Shown one piece after another: positions 45,854-57,246 of a stretch of 64,000 bases of DNA. The stretch lies in NCBI GenBank assembly GCA_020631735.1, contig CM036160.1, forward strand, positions 8,400,746-8,464,745, given 5' to 3'. The DNA comes from Saccharum officinarum (lineage: Eukaryota > Streptophyta > Magnoliopsida > Poales > Poaceae). The notes beneath the pieces are model-generated. The model saw nothing but the letters and a program-made list of their open reading frames with translations, searched no databases and had not been told where the DNA came from. The translations under genes and the position numbers were made by a program. Within the stretch, counting starts at the first letter, position 1; each line of letters starts with the position of its first letter.

Positions 45854-47455
45854 TGAAAGCATCTAGGCCCGAGGTTTGGTTTCAGCAATTGATGACAACG
45901 CTTTATTACCATGACTAACGTGTGTTTTGCAGAAACTTTGGTAAGTTAGGTCATGGAGGTTTTAACTGCTTTGGGCACCATGGTATTCATGCCCTTGATG
46001 GAAATCGTTTCGGTTTTCAAAAGAGTGACGTCAAGATTAAGGACGGTTAGTTCCGGATGTCGAGGTGTTGAGATACATTTGGAATAATCGTTAGGATCTT
46101 CGTTTTCTTTTTGGCGCGTACTATAAAGGGGGGCATGAGCGGGTAGCTTGACCTAGGCGAGTCCTACATTTAGGTGTGGTGCACACTGTTAAACTTGGCG
46201 CTAGCAGCTCTAGAATAGCTCAAAGTTCAGTTGGAAGCAAACTTGGTTCAAGTTGTGACGCGTTTCGGAGAGTTTCGGGTCGTTTTCCCATGACCGGACG
46301 CGGTCCTCGCATGACCGGACGCGTCCGGTCAGTACAGTTCCGCGGCTAGGGTTTCAGCTCTGACGACCGGACGCGGTCCTCGCGAGGACCGGACGCGGTG
46401 GTCAGAAAGTCGACACGTGTCACTTGAGGGAAACACCCGATCGGACGCGACCTGGGTGTGATCGGCGCGTCCGGTCACAGTCCAGTAAGGTCCAGAGACG
46501 ACCGGCACGCGTCCGGTCATCACCGATCGGACGCACGCGTCGCGTGGTCCGGTGCGGTACAGTATGCTCCCGCACGATCGGACGCGTCCGGTCGCCCCTG
46601 ACCGGTGCGTCCGGTCACTCCAGTTGATTTTCGGATTTCGACCGTTACGAGCGACCGGCGCGTCCGGTCAGTTCAACCGCGCGTCCGGTCAGCCCGTGTT
46701 TTGCTGAGTCAGCGGGTAACGGTTCGTTTTGTCTGTGGGGTGTATAAATACATCCCCACCACCTCTTTTAGAGGTCTCTTGCTCATTTGATCAACTGAAA
46801 AACACCTTTGGAGTGCAAGGGAGTGCAAGAGCACTAGTGAGGATAGAGATTTGAGAATCAAAGCTTGAGAGTTCCTCACTAGCGATTAGAGAGTAGCAAG
46901 TGTGCATCCACCTTCTCATTTGGGCTCGTAGTGGTCAAGTGAGAGTTCTAGCTTGTTACTCTTGGTGATCGCCATCACCTAGACGGCGTGGTGGTGATTG
47001 GGAGTTCGGTGATCATCCGGCGGAGCTTGTGGATGACCCAACTCATCTTGTGAGCGGTTTTGGTGATTCACCGCGACGGAGTGTCGAAGAATCAACCCGT
47101 AGAGAGCACTTGATCCTTGCGCGGATCAAGGGGGAGCTACACCCTTGCGCGGGTGCTCCAACGAGGACTAGTGGAGTGGCGACTCTCCGATACCTCAGAA
47201 AACATTGCCGTGTTCCTTGCCCCTTTACATTCAAGCATTTACATTCTCGTATTTACTTTCATTGCTTGTTTTACATTCCTAGACTTGCCATGCTAGACTA
47301 GGATTGGAAACTAGGGTGCAAAACTTTGTATCGGTAGACTCTCTAGGAACACAAGTAGACACTAGGGGTGAATTCCGGCTTGTAGGATTTAATTCTTGCA
47401 TTTAATTTTTAGAAAAGCCCAATTCACCCCCCTCTTGGGCATCTTGATCCTTTCA
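45854..47455 (+). repeat. 5' LTR of complete sirevirus
   Basis: 1602 bp, TGAAAGCATC to CCTTTCA. It differs from the 3' LTR mostly by single-base insertions and deletions (for example ggcccg versus ggccccg, cgctagcag versus cgctaggcag, gaagcaaac versus gaagcaac), plus a scrambled patch near 46530-46560. Few substitutions are seen. Confidence 0.93.
46280..46750 (+). promoter_or_regulatory. LTR promoter: palindrome cluster, 11-mer, TATA box
   Basis: About a dozen CGACCGGACGCGTCCGGTC-type sites or half-sites occupy 46290-46690. TAACGGTTCGT lies at 46717-46727 and TATAAATA at 46743-46750. The 3' LTR repeats this with TATAAATA at 58564-58571. Palindromic CCGGAC..GTCCGG arrays are, as I recall, a reported feature of maize sirevirus LTRs. 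They are rich in CG sites, and so potential targets for methylation or protein binding. Confidence 0.7.
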
Positions 47456-47457
47456 AT

Positions 47458-47469
47458 TGGTATCGGAGC
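47458..47469 (+). promoter_or_regulatory. Primer-binding site of complete sirevirus
   Basis: TGGTATCGGAGC, two bases after the LTR end, complementary with one change to the initiator methionine tRNA tail. Confidence 0.88.
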
Positions 47470-47508
47470 CGTGTTGCTCCTTTTTTAGGCTTTACCGCCT
47501 AGAGCAAG

Positions 47509-49850
47509 ATGTCTAACGGGAAGGACCACCTCCCACCTTTGAGGGGGATGATTTTCCATATTGGAAAATCCGCATGGAGGCGTATCTCGAAGCCATAGAT
47601 GTTGGATGTCTTAGAGCCGCAACCCAAGGGCTTCCCGCTATCAAGGATCCCGCAAACCCCATTGGTGACGAGGAGAAGTACGACCGGTGGAATGCAAAGG
47701 CCAAAAATGCACTCTACGGGGCTTAGGCAAAGATATCTTCAATCGTCTGCGTAATACAAAGAACGCTCATGAATTGTGGGAAAATCTTTGTGCTCTCCAT
47801 GAGGGAACTAAGAGTGAGCGTGAGGAACGCTATCACATAGCTTTAAAGAAAAATTAATTCTTTTGAGATGCTTCCCAAAGAAAGTGCTAATGACATGTAC
47901 ACTCGCTTGAATGTTCTTGTAGAGGACCTCAATGCTCTTGGGCTCACTAAAATGAGCCAATCGGATGTTGCAAGGAAGATCTTGAGTGTGCTTCCCGTTG
48001 AGAAGTATGGTCACATTGTCACGGTGCTTCACCAAAGTGATCTTTCCACCGCAACACCGACTCAAGTATTAGGGAAAATCAATGCTCATGAGATGTACAT
48101 GCATATCACTCCGGAAGAGGGCTCATCATCTTCCAAGAAGAGAGACTTGGCCTTCAAAGCTAGTCATGACAAGAAGAAGAAGGGCCAAGCCATGATGGTG
48201 CAAGAAAGCTCAAGTGAAAGTGATGTTGATGATGAATCACTTGCACTCATGGTGAGAAAGACCACCAAGATGCTAAAGAAGCTCAACAAGAGTGGCATCA
48301 AGTTCGATGGCAAGAAGAAGAAATTCTTCACAAGTAGCAAGAGAAAGCCAATCTCGGAGATGGATTGCTACAATTGTGGTGAACTTGGCCACCTAGCTCA
48401 TCAATGCCCTAGACCACCAAAAGACAAGTACAAGAACAAGAACAAGGGCAAGAAAAATGATTCAAGTGATGAAGAAGAAGAGAAGAAGAAGAACAAGCCA
48501 TACAAGAAGAAGGATGGCAAGAAGGAGTTCCACAAGAAGAAGAAGGGAGGAAAGGCATACATTGTTGGTGATTGGCTCACCGACATTGAATCATCTTGTG
48601 AGTCCTCCGAAGATGAGAGCGATGATGAGAAAGAGAAGGTTGCCGCATTTGTGATGGGGCCATCATCTTCACCGATATCTTCATCACCACCTTCACCGCC
48701 TCCTTCACCATCATCGTCCACTACTCACCTATGCCTTATGGCCAAGGGTGAACGAAAGGTACAAAACCATGATAGTGATGATAATGATGATAGTGATAGT
48801 GATGATGAATATGACGCACCTTCTTATGATGAACTTGTAAAATTGCTAAACAAATACACTAAAATCATAAGAAGGACTAGAAATGAAAATGATGATCTTC
48901 AAAATGAAAATGAATCACTCTCATCCAAGCTTGAAAATATTCAAAAGACTAGTGGTGAGCTTAGAGTTCAAAATGAAGTGATGTCTTCCACTCTCAAGGA
49001 GCTCAAAACCTCTTATAAAGAGCTTAAAGATCAACATGATAAACTTGAGAAGAAGCATGATGAGCTCATCACTAGACATAATTCTCTAAAGGACAAATAC
49101 ACCACATTAAAAATTGACTATGATAGTCTTGTGGTTGCTAATGAACTTGCTCTTGAGACACATGATGCTACTAACTATGTTGTTAAGTGTGATATAGCTA
49201 CATCATGTGATGATTTGATCATTGAAAGCATTGAGCAAGGTTCTAGTAGCAAAGGCAAGAGTGTGGTTGAGTCAAGCAACTATGATGATTATGCCAAGAT
49301 CAAGTGTGAGAATGAGAAGCTTGCAAATGAGAACAAGAAGCTAAAAGGTTTGATGGCTCTTGAGAAGCAACCAACAAATGAGTCACTCATTGAAGAAAAC
49401 AAAAAGCTCAAGCAAGAAAAAGAGCATCTCAAGACCGGCCTAAGCAAGTTCACAAGAGGCCAACATTTGCAAAGTGAGCTCCTCATGAACACCGTAATGA
49501 AGATGGATAGAAGTGGTATTGGGTACTTGGCAAATCAAGAGAAGAAAGCAAAAGCTCAACAACAACAAAGCAAGTCAAAGCCCAAGCCAAAGAGATGTGT
49601 TGAGTGTGGTCAAGAAGGTCACTTTGCTCATGAATGCAAAACTCCACCACCACAACCCTTGCCCAAGCATGCTAGACCTTTCGCCTTCAATGCTCATTAT
49701 ATGCTAAGAAAAGATTCAAATGGAAAGATGAAAGTCATGTTTTTGGGTCCCCCAAACAAGAATAGGCCAAAGAAAATATGGGTTGCCAAGTCACTAGTGG
49801 AGAAAGTCAAGGGCCCCTCTCAAGTTTGGGTCCCTAAACAAAAAGCTTGA
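47509..49850 (+). pseudogene. gag: Sirevirus gag, frameshifted near its start
   Basis: Same protein as 7008-9365 (minus). ATG at 47509-47511, but single-base indels break the first 350 bases: a G lost in a G run near 47520, a C lost near 47718, and an A gained near 47853. From 47868 to the TGA at 49850 the frame is open for 660 codons. It carries the knuckles CYNCGELGHLAHQC and CVECGQEGHFAHEC, an acidic serine stretch and a long coiled coil between them. The position where the minus copy has TAA reads CAA here. All three lesions are indels in or beside homopolymers, near the assembly gap. Confidence 0.88.
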
Positions 49851-49864
49851 TCTCTTGTGTGTAG

Positions 49865-52800
49865 GTGAACTACAAGACCGGTGGATCTCATTGGGTTATT
49901 GATAGTGGTTGCACTCAACATATGACCGGTGATCCTCGTATGTTCACCACCATTGAAGAGAATGGAATATGTCAAGAGAAGATCACATTTGGGGATAATT
50001 CAAAGAGCAAAGTCAAGGGTATAGGCAAGATTGCAATATCACATGATCACTCACTCTCAAATGTGCTCTATGTTGCTTCATTGAGTTTCAACTTGTTATC
50101 CGTTGGGCAACTTTGTGACCTTGGCTTCCAATGCTTGTTCACACCAAATGAAGTGAAAGTTTCAAAGATAGATGACAAGCAAGTGATATTCAAAGGCTTT
50201 AGATACAACAATCTTTATCTTGTTGACTTCACCTCCGAAGATGCAAATTTGATGACATGTTTGTTCACCAAGACCTCACTTGGTTGGCTTTAGCATAGGA
50301 GGCTTGCTCATGTTGGAATGAACACTCTCAACAAGCTATTGAAGAAAGAACTAGTGAGAGGATTGAAGGATGTGAAGTTTGAAAAGGACAAACCTTGTAG
50401 TGCATGTCAAGCGGGCAAACAAGTTGCAAACACTCATCCAACCAAAGCTTTCATGTCAACTTCAAGAGTGCTAGAACTTCTACACATGGATTTGTTTGGG
50501 CCTACAACATACAAGAGCTTGGGTGGTAATCTCTATTGTCTTGTGATAGTGGATGACTACTCAAGGTATACATGGACTTTCTTCCTTCATGACAAATCCG
50601 AAGTGGCAAATTGCTTCAAGAAGTTTGCAAAGAGAGCTCAAAATGAATTTGAAGTCAAGATAAAGAAGATTAGAAGTGACAATGGCAAAGAGTTTGACAA
50701 CACCAACATTGAAGCTTATTGTGATGAAATTGGAATCAAGCATGGGTCTCTTCAACCTACACTCCTCAACAAAATGGTGTAGTTGAGAGAAAGAACCGAA
50801 CTTTGATCACCCTTGCAAGAACAATGCTAGATGAGTACAACACTCCGGAGAAGTTGTGGGCCGAGGCAATCAACACCGCATGCTATGCTTCAAATCGCCT
50901 CTTCCTACAAAAGTTTCTTGGCAAGACCCCCTATGAGTTGCTTAATGGGAAGAAGCCGGACGTCTCTTTCTTCCGGGTGTTTGGTTGCAAATGTTATCTA
51001 CAAGAAGCGTCAACACCTAGGGAAGTTTCAAAGACGTTGTGATATTGGTTTTCTTGTTGGTTACTCATCAAAGTCCAAAGCATATAGAGTATTTAACCAT
51101 GCCACCGGTTTGGTTGAAGAAACATATGATGTGGAATTTGATGAATCTAACGGCTCCCAAGGAGCAATTGAGAATTGTGATGATGTAGGTGATGAACCCT
51201 TGAGGGAGGCCATGAAGAACATGCCGGTGGGAGACATCAAGCCAAAAGATGATGATGACGATGTACAAATTGTTGATCCACCATCTTCATCACGTGTGCC
51301 TCAAGATGATGACAAGAATGAGAGAGTTGAAAATGAAGACACTTATGTCTCTCATGAACAAGCCGAGGCACAAGCTCAAGATGTTGATGCTCCCCATCCA
51401 CCTCCTCAAGTGGTTGATAGAAGAAACTCACCACTACTTCAAGCACATCCACAAGATCTCATCATAGGGAGTCCTACAAAGGGAGTAATGACTCGATCTC
51501 AAAAGCTAGCTTCTTTTGTTGAACATCACTCTTTTGTCTCTTGCGTTGAACCTAAGAATGTAGAAGAAGCTCTTCAAGATCCGGATTGGGTGAATGCAAT
51601 ACATGAAGAATTGAACAACTTCACCCGCAATCAAGTATGGACACTTGAAGAGCATCCTAAAGGTGCAAGAGTCATTGGAACCAAGTGGGTGTTCCGAAAC
51701 AAGCAAGATGACCAAGGCATAGTGGTGAGGAACAAGGCAAGACTAGTTGCAAAGGGGTTCTCTCAAGTTGAAGGTCTTGATTTTTAGAGACCTTTGCACC
51801 CGTTGCAAGACTTGAAGCCATTCGTATCCTCCTTGCATATGCATCACTTCATGATATGAAACTATATCAAATGGATGTGAAAAGTGCATTCTTAAATGGC
51901 TTTATAAATGAACTAGTCTATGTTAATCAACCTCCCGGGTTTGAAGACCCTAGATATCCTAATCATGTTTATAGGTTGTCCAAGGCGTTATATGGGCTCA
52001 AGCAAGCCCCTAGAGCATGGTATGAGCGCCTCCGGGACTTCCTCATTGAGAAGGGCTTCACCATTGGGAAGGTCGACACCACACTATTCACCAAGAAGTT
52101 TAATGGGGAGATCTTTATTTGTCAAGTATATGTTGATGATATCATCTTCGGATCAACAAATGAAGATTATTGCAAGGAATTTGGTGAATTGATGTCGAAG
52201 GAGTTCGAGATGTCAATGATTGGTGAGCTCACATTCTTCCTTGGATTTCAAGTAAAGCAAATGAGAGAAGGGATTTTCATCTCTCAAGAAAAGTATACCA
52301 AGGATCTTCTCAAAAGATTCAAGATGGAAGAATGCAAACCAATCAAGACCCCAATGCCATCAAATGGACATCTCGACCTAGATGAGGGAGGTAAACCGGT
52401 TGATCAAACTCTCTACCGTTCTATGATTGGTAGCTTGTTGTACCTTACCGCATCTAGGCCCGATATCATGTTTAGTGTGTGCATGTGTGCCCGCTTTCAA
52501 GCGTGCCCTAAAGAACCTCACTTAAGTGCCGTAAAAAGAATCCTAAGATATCTTAAGCTCACCCCAAGCATTGGTCTTTGGTATCCCAAAGGAGCTAGAT
52601 TCCAACTAGTTGGCTATTCTGATTCGGACTATGCCGGTTGCAAAATTGATAGAAAAAGCACATCCGGAGGGTGCCATTTGCTTGGAAGATCTTTAGTATC
52701 TTGGTCATCTAAAAAGCAAAATAGTGTGGCTTTGTCCACCGCCGAGGCGGAATACATTGCCGCGGGGCTTGTTGTGCACAAATCTTATATATGAAACAAA

Positions 52801-53084
52801 CCCTCCTAGACTATGGAATTGTTCTTGAAAAGGTGCCACTTTTATGTGATAATGAAAGTGCCGTTAAAATTGCTAACAATCCGGTACAACACTCTCGCAC
52901 CAAGCACATTGATATCCGCCATCACTTTCTAAGAGATCACGTTGCTAAAAATGACATATCACTAGAAGGTGTAAGAAGTGAAAATCAATTAGCGGATATC
53001 TTCACTAAACCTTTGGATGAGGCAACCTTTTGTAGGTTAAGAAGTGAACTCAATGTGCTTGATTCTAGCAACTTTAAAAAATGA
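49865..53084 (+). pseudogene. pol: Sirevirus pol, multiple frame breaks
   Basis: Collinear with the intact copy at 3769-6993. Breaks: TAG at 50291-50293 where the other copy has TGG (WHRRLAH region); one base lost near 50743 in the integrase; two bases lost near 50997; one base lost with a change near 51785, just before the RT; one G lost in a G run near 52768 in RNase H. Recognisable pieces include DSGCTQHMTG, MDLFGP, DDYSRYTW, YQMDVKSAFLNG, YVDD and STAEAEY, so every enzyme domain is present. The frame opens with GTG after TAG, 14 bases past the gag stop, as in the other copy. Confidence 0.9.
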
Positions 53085-53575
53085 GCGTGTGTTGTCCCTT
53101 GCATTGCATTGTATAATATGCCATGTTTATTTTATCGCAATGCTTTTAGGGCTTGGCTAACACGGTTACGATAACCCTTTTTTTTGGAGGAGTGAAGAAG
53201 CCTAACTGTGGATCAAACTTGACAAGCATCCTAGCTTTACCTTCTTGTATTGCATTGCATATGCATGGTTGTTTGTTTGGCGTTTCTTTTTGGTTTCGCT
53301 TTGAGCAACCTCTGTGTTCGTCCATGGATAAAGAGAGCATTTTGACGCTCCTAAAGGTTCAAAAACTCTATTGCATGGCCATACGTTGCTCCTTGGGTGT
53401 TTATTGCCTATTTTCTTAAAAATAATACTAGCCTAAGGCAATCTATTTTGAAAAATTTGAGGGTTTGAGTGAGGTCACTCATATCGTGTTCCAATTGGTG
53501 TTTATTTGTGTCTTTTTGAATTGGAACCTGATTGGGAGAAGTCGCGTCGTAGTTCGGAACGAAGAAGGGCAAAGA

Positions 53576-53919
53576 ACAGTGACCGGACGCTGGACCGGAC
53601 GCTGCACCGGACGCAGTGATGCTTCACCACCGCGTCTGGTCCCGGCGTCCACCAGCGCGTCCGGTCATCCAGAAGACCAACTCCAGATCTAGTGACCGGA
53701 CGCTGCACCGGACGCGCCGCTGTTGACCACCGCGTCCGGTCCCGGTTACCACCACCGCGTCCGGTCATTCGCGATGAATTCCCGAGCTCCCCTCGACCGG
53801 ACTTTGACCGCGTCCGGTCTGTCCTCACCGGACGCTGCACCACCGCATCCGGTCATAACGACCACCGCGTCCGGTCATCACGCGTCGAGCGGATCTAACC
53901 CCTTCATATAACGGTTCGT
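53576..53919 (+). promoter_or_regulatory. Internal LTR-like palindrome cluster and TATA-like box
   Basis: About fourteen ACCGGACGC/GCGTCCGGT half-sites lie at 53580-53880, in DNA that otherwise does not align with the LTR. Immediately after come CATATAAC (53905-53912) and, overlapping it, TAACGGTTCGT (53909-53919), the same 11-mer found 16 bp before the LTR TATA box. The order cluster, 11-mer, TATA-like box parallels the LTR promoter. The same layout is kept at 2897-3290 in the truncated copy. I propose an internal promoter for ORF3; no transcript evidence is available here. Confidence 0.4.
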
Positions 53920-54743
53920 CCTCGGCCGTGTTTTCTCATCCGCCCGAGCCTCTTCCGCCGCCGCCTGCCCTATCTCGACAAATCCGCCGGAGCCGCCGCG
54001 CCTTTGTCGTCTTCCTCGCCTCCGGCAAGCCCTGCCGAGTCTCTTGCCCGCGCCGGCCCTCGCTCGCGCGCGCGCCAGCCCGTCCCTGCCCGCGCCTGCC
54101 CACACCAGTCGAGCAGCCGTGCCACCGCCGCCCGCTCGCACCTCCGCCGCCGGTGAGCCGCGCCCTTGCCGCCGGTGAGCCGCGCTCCCGCTTGCCAGCA
54201 TCACCTCCGGCAGTGGACTGCCTCACGCTCGCCTCCGATCGTTCTTTGTCGAGTTGCCCTAACCCTAACCCTAGGGTTCGCGTAACGTCGTTCGATCGTT
54301 CGTCGTCGAGGTTTTGTCGCGCGTCGTCTTCTTCGCGAGGTTGTTTCGCGTCACCTTGACCTCCTCGCTAGGGTTTGCCGTAACTCTTTCTTTTTAATCC
54401 TAATTGCATCATGTTTCGGTAAATCAGAGCTCGTCCGGTGATTTCGGGGAATCTTGCGATCTAGGTCACCTCATCTTGTCAGTCGTCTCGTCGATCCGAG
54501 GTAGCTTCGCGTTTCGATTCACATCGTATCTCATATGCTTGCTATCTCTAGGGTTTCGTACCTTTTAGTTATATATGTGCTTATAGTAGATCTCTCTATT
54601 CCGTCATTGCAGCGAATCTGTTCGTGTGTCAGGGTGAGATCAGTTTGCTGAATCCGAGGCCAAGCCTGCGGATACGGATTGAGGCCAAGCCTCTCGAGTG
54701 ACAGTTCACCATCTTTCAGAGGTTTTTCGGTCAGTTTTTCAGC
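53920..54743 (+). other. GC-rich leader resembling a host 5'UTR with intron
   Basis: First about 320 bp of CCGCCG-rich sequence, then ccctaaccctaaccctaggg. Next come donor-like CGAGGTAGCT near 54500, a T-rich stretch, acceptor-like ttcgtgtgtcag near 54632 and tttttcag directly before the ORF3 ATG. This composition is usual for plant gene leaders with a 5'UTR intron. A 143-codon proline/arginine-rich frame (53928-54359) is partly shared with the other copy (2553-2888), but I read it as untranslated. Capture of a host leader is an inference. Confidence 0.35.
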
Positions 54744-57224
54744 ATGGTGCGTTGCAAGAACGTCGGTGGTGCTCCTGGTGACGGGGACGACAGTCCTCCT
54801 CGTCGGTCTGAGATTGCACATGGGAAGCGTATCAAGATCATGGCCAGAAAGAAGAAGGCACTTACAGAGGCAGAGATTGCTCAGGCCGTGGCAGATGCAG
54901 CAGAGCAGGCAGAGAGAGGTGGCAGAAGCAGTGGCATACGCATAGGCGAGCGTCGCTTTCATCTAGAAGGTCGACAGCTCGGCACAGAGGCCACTGAGGG
55001 TACTGAGGATACTGGAGCTACAGAGGGTATGTCAGTTGATCCACCTCCAGAGGCCACAGAGGCTCTAGAGGCCACAGAGGCTCCAGAGGCTACAGAGGAC
55101 ACAGAGGAGCAGCCAGCTCAGTCTCCACCACGTCGCCGCTCCACACGCGCACGTACTCAGGTGACTCCTAGGCCAGAGGGCCAGCGTCGTGGAGCACGTC
55201 CTCCTCCCAGAGCTAGAGGTTCACCCCCGGTCGAGCACTTTGACTTGAGGGGTGCTACAGCACGTCAGGTGCAGGGGTTGAGGTTCGTGGAGGTCAGTCG
55301 GTGGTTTCCACCTGTGAGGGATCACAGAGCTTCAGAAGACTTCTATACCCCACTTCAGGAGGATTTCTATAGGGCTCTAGTTGACAGCGGTATTGCTTTC
55401 CGACCACAGAGGGTCTGTTGACTTGAGTCACTGGTTGAGGTTGTGGGAGAACAGCTACGTCCGCACCTGTCCTTTCTGCCAGGCTTGTCAGATCTTCTTG
55501 GACGGACAGGTGCATACTGCGGCACATGGGTCAGAGAGTTTTATGCTTCACTATGGATTGATCCTGCCTATGATTTCATTCACTTTGCATTCCGAGGCCG
55601 CGATCACCGTCTATACAGCACCAGAGTGCGGGAGATTTTCAGACTCCCAGCTTCCAACACGAAGATACATCAGCTGTATTTTGGTCAGACTCCTCCACCG
55701 AGACGCCCTCACGGCGGGGCAGTGCCACCTACAGACTTGATTCGACCCTGCTTCTGTGAGCCTTTTGGCGAAGGGTCTCGTCGCACGCCTGCCAGTTTGA
55801 CACCACTTGCTAGAGTTCTGGATGCTATAGTCAGACGCACTCTACTTCCCAGACTTGGCTACAGAGAGGGACTGACTCGGATGCAGCTATGGGTTGTTCA
55901 CCACCTCCTCTCACAGACACAGTTTGACATTTGGGATCTCATACTTAGTGAGATGGAGGACACCATAGCTGAGGGCTTCAAGGGTAATCGTCAGCTGCCC
56001 TATGCACACTGGATCTGCTTCATCATTAGATCATCCATTCAGCTACCAACAGAGATCCGAGCTGAGATATCAGATACTACTACTGCTTTCCCTGAGTATG
56101 ATATCCGTCAGCTTTGGGCTTCAGTCACTAGAGATCAGGCCCCAGTGCCAGGACAGCGTGAGCGACCTGAGGTTCCTGAGACAGCGGCTGAGCAGGACGC
56201 CACAGTTGATGAGCTTGCAGAGGCAGAGCTTGCCGATCTTGACGCTCAGCCTGCTGATCTTCCTGAGGATGTGACATCTGACAGCACTGATGAGGACTAC
56301 CAGCCCATCCCCAGGTACCGGTCTCCTCGGTCTCACGACCACGAGGGCGGTGGCTCTGGTTCAGCCTCCCGCACAGACCCAGCCATGGTGGCTATACTTG
56401 AGAGGTTGACCCAGGCACAGGAGCAGCAGCAACAGCAGATACAGCGACAGGCTCAGGACACAGCTGCAGCACTTGCACAGATTCAGGCTCGTCAGGACGA
56501 GTTTCAGCGTTAGCAGCTTGAGATCCAGAGGCAGCAGGTTGAAATGCAGTGACAGCAGTACGAGATTCAGCGACAGAATGCAGCTAGTTAGCAGCAGTAC
56601 TTGGATCTCCTGCGCCACCTAGTCACTGTTGGGGTTTCTCCGCCTGCTTCTGTCCTGACTTCTGCTTTACAATCCAGTGATCCATCGAGTCAGGGACAGC
56701 CGAGCTTCCAGTTCACATCTCCACAGCAGCAGGTTCTCCAGTCATTCCAGTCCCCGAGCTTCACGCCTATTCACACGGGGTTTACACCTTCAGACCAGCC
56801 TCGCCCTCACCTCCTGACAGGCACACCCTTCGGTGATTACAGTGCTACCTACAGCGAGTTGACTGGTCAGCCGACGCCCTCGCACACTACCTTTGCTACT
56901 TCTTCAGGGTTGTCAGCTTCAGAGGCAGCTATTCCTCCAGTGACAGGGACCGGTACTACAGAGACTTTTCCTTCGTCAGTTGCCTCGATAGATCCTCCTG
57001 CTATTGGCTCGCTACAGGCTCAGGTCACTCAGACGGATCCTCTTATTGCTACTACGTCAGTACCTGTTTCTGCCGCTCAGACCCAGACCGCTTCACAGCC
57101 ACGTGTTTTTTCAGAGGGTCAGCCAGATAGCTCAGATTCCGAGGGAGATTCTCTACACTTCGTGATTACTCCGCGCACCTCGGCACCCGACACGACTCCG
57201 TCTGTCCCCCCGTCAGATCCTTAG
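54744..57224 (+). pseudogene. Sirevirus ORF3 (env-position; plant-transposon-protein-like) with four stops
   Basis: One reading frame of 827 codons in the position of the sirevirus env-like gene, interrupted by in-frame TGA 55419-55421, TAG 56511-56513, TGA 56550-56552 and TAG 56589-56591. The N-terminus is basic with KKKALTEAEIAQAVADAAEQ, then threonine/glutamate repeats. The central part (ARQVQGLRFVEVSRWFPP, DFIHFAFRGRDHRLYSTRVR, HWICFIIRSSIQLP) resembles the uncharacterised domain annotated as putative plant transposon protein. A glutamine-rich helix (QEQQQQQIQRQ) and a serine/threonine/proline tail follow. I see no signal peptide or membrane segment, so an envelope function is not supported. 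The three downstream stops lie in the glutamine-rich stretch and each is one C-to-T step from CAG or CGA. Confidence 0.75.
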
Positions 57225-57246
57225 ATTAGTTTTTTGGCGCTTGATG

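Noticed and set aside
45484..45912. Frames spanning the run of N
   Set aside because: Translated through undetermined bases; not meaningful.
46280..46700. CRISPR-like array from regularly repeated palindromes
   Set aside because: Short variable-spacing motifs inside a plant LTR; no uniform repeats and spacers, and a eukaryotic genome.
54257..54278. Telomere-like ccctaaccctaaccctaggg
   Set aside because: Only three short units, six-base rather than the plant seven-base repeat, inside a GC-rich leader; common in plant 5'UTRs.
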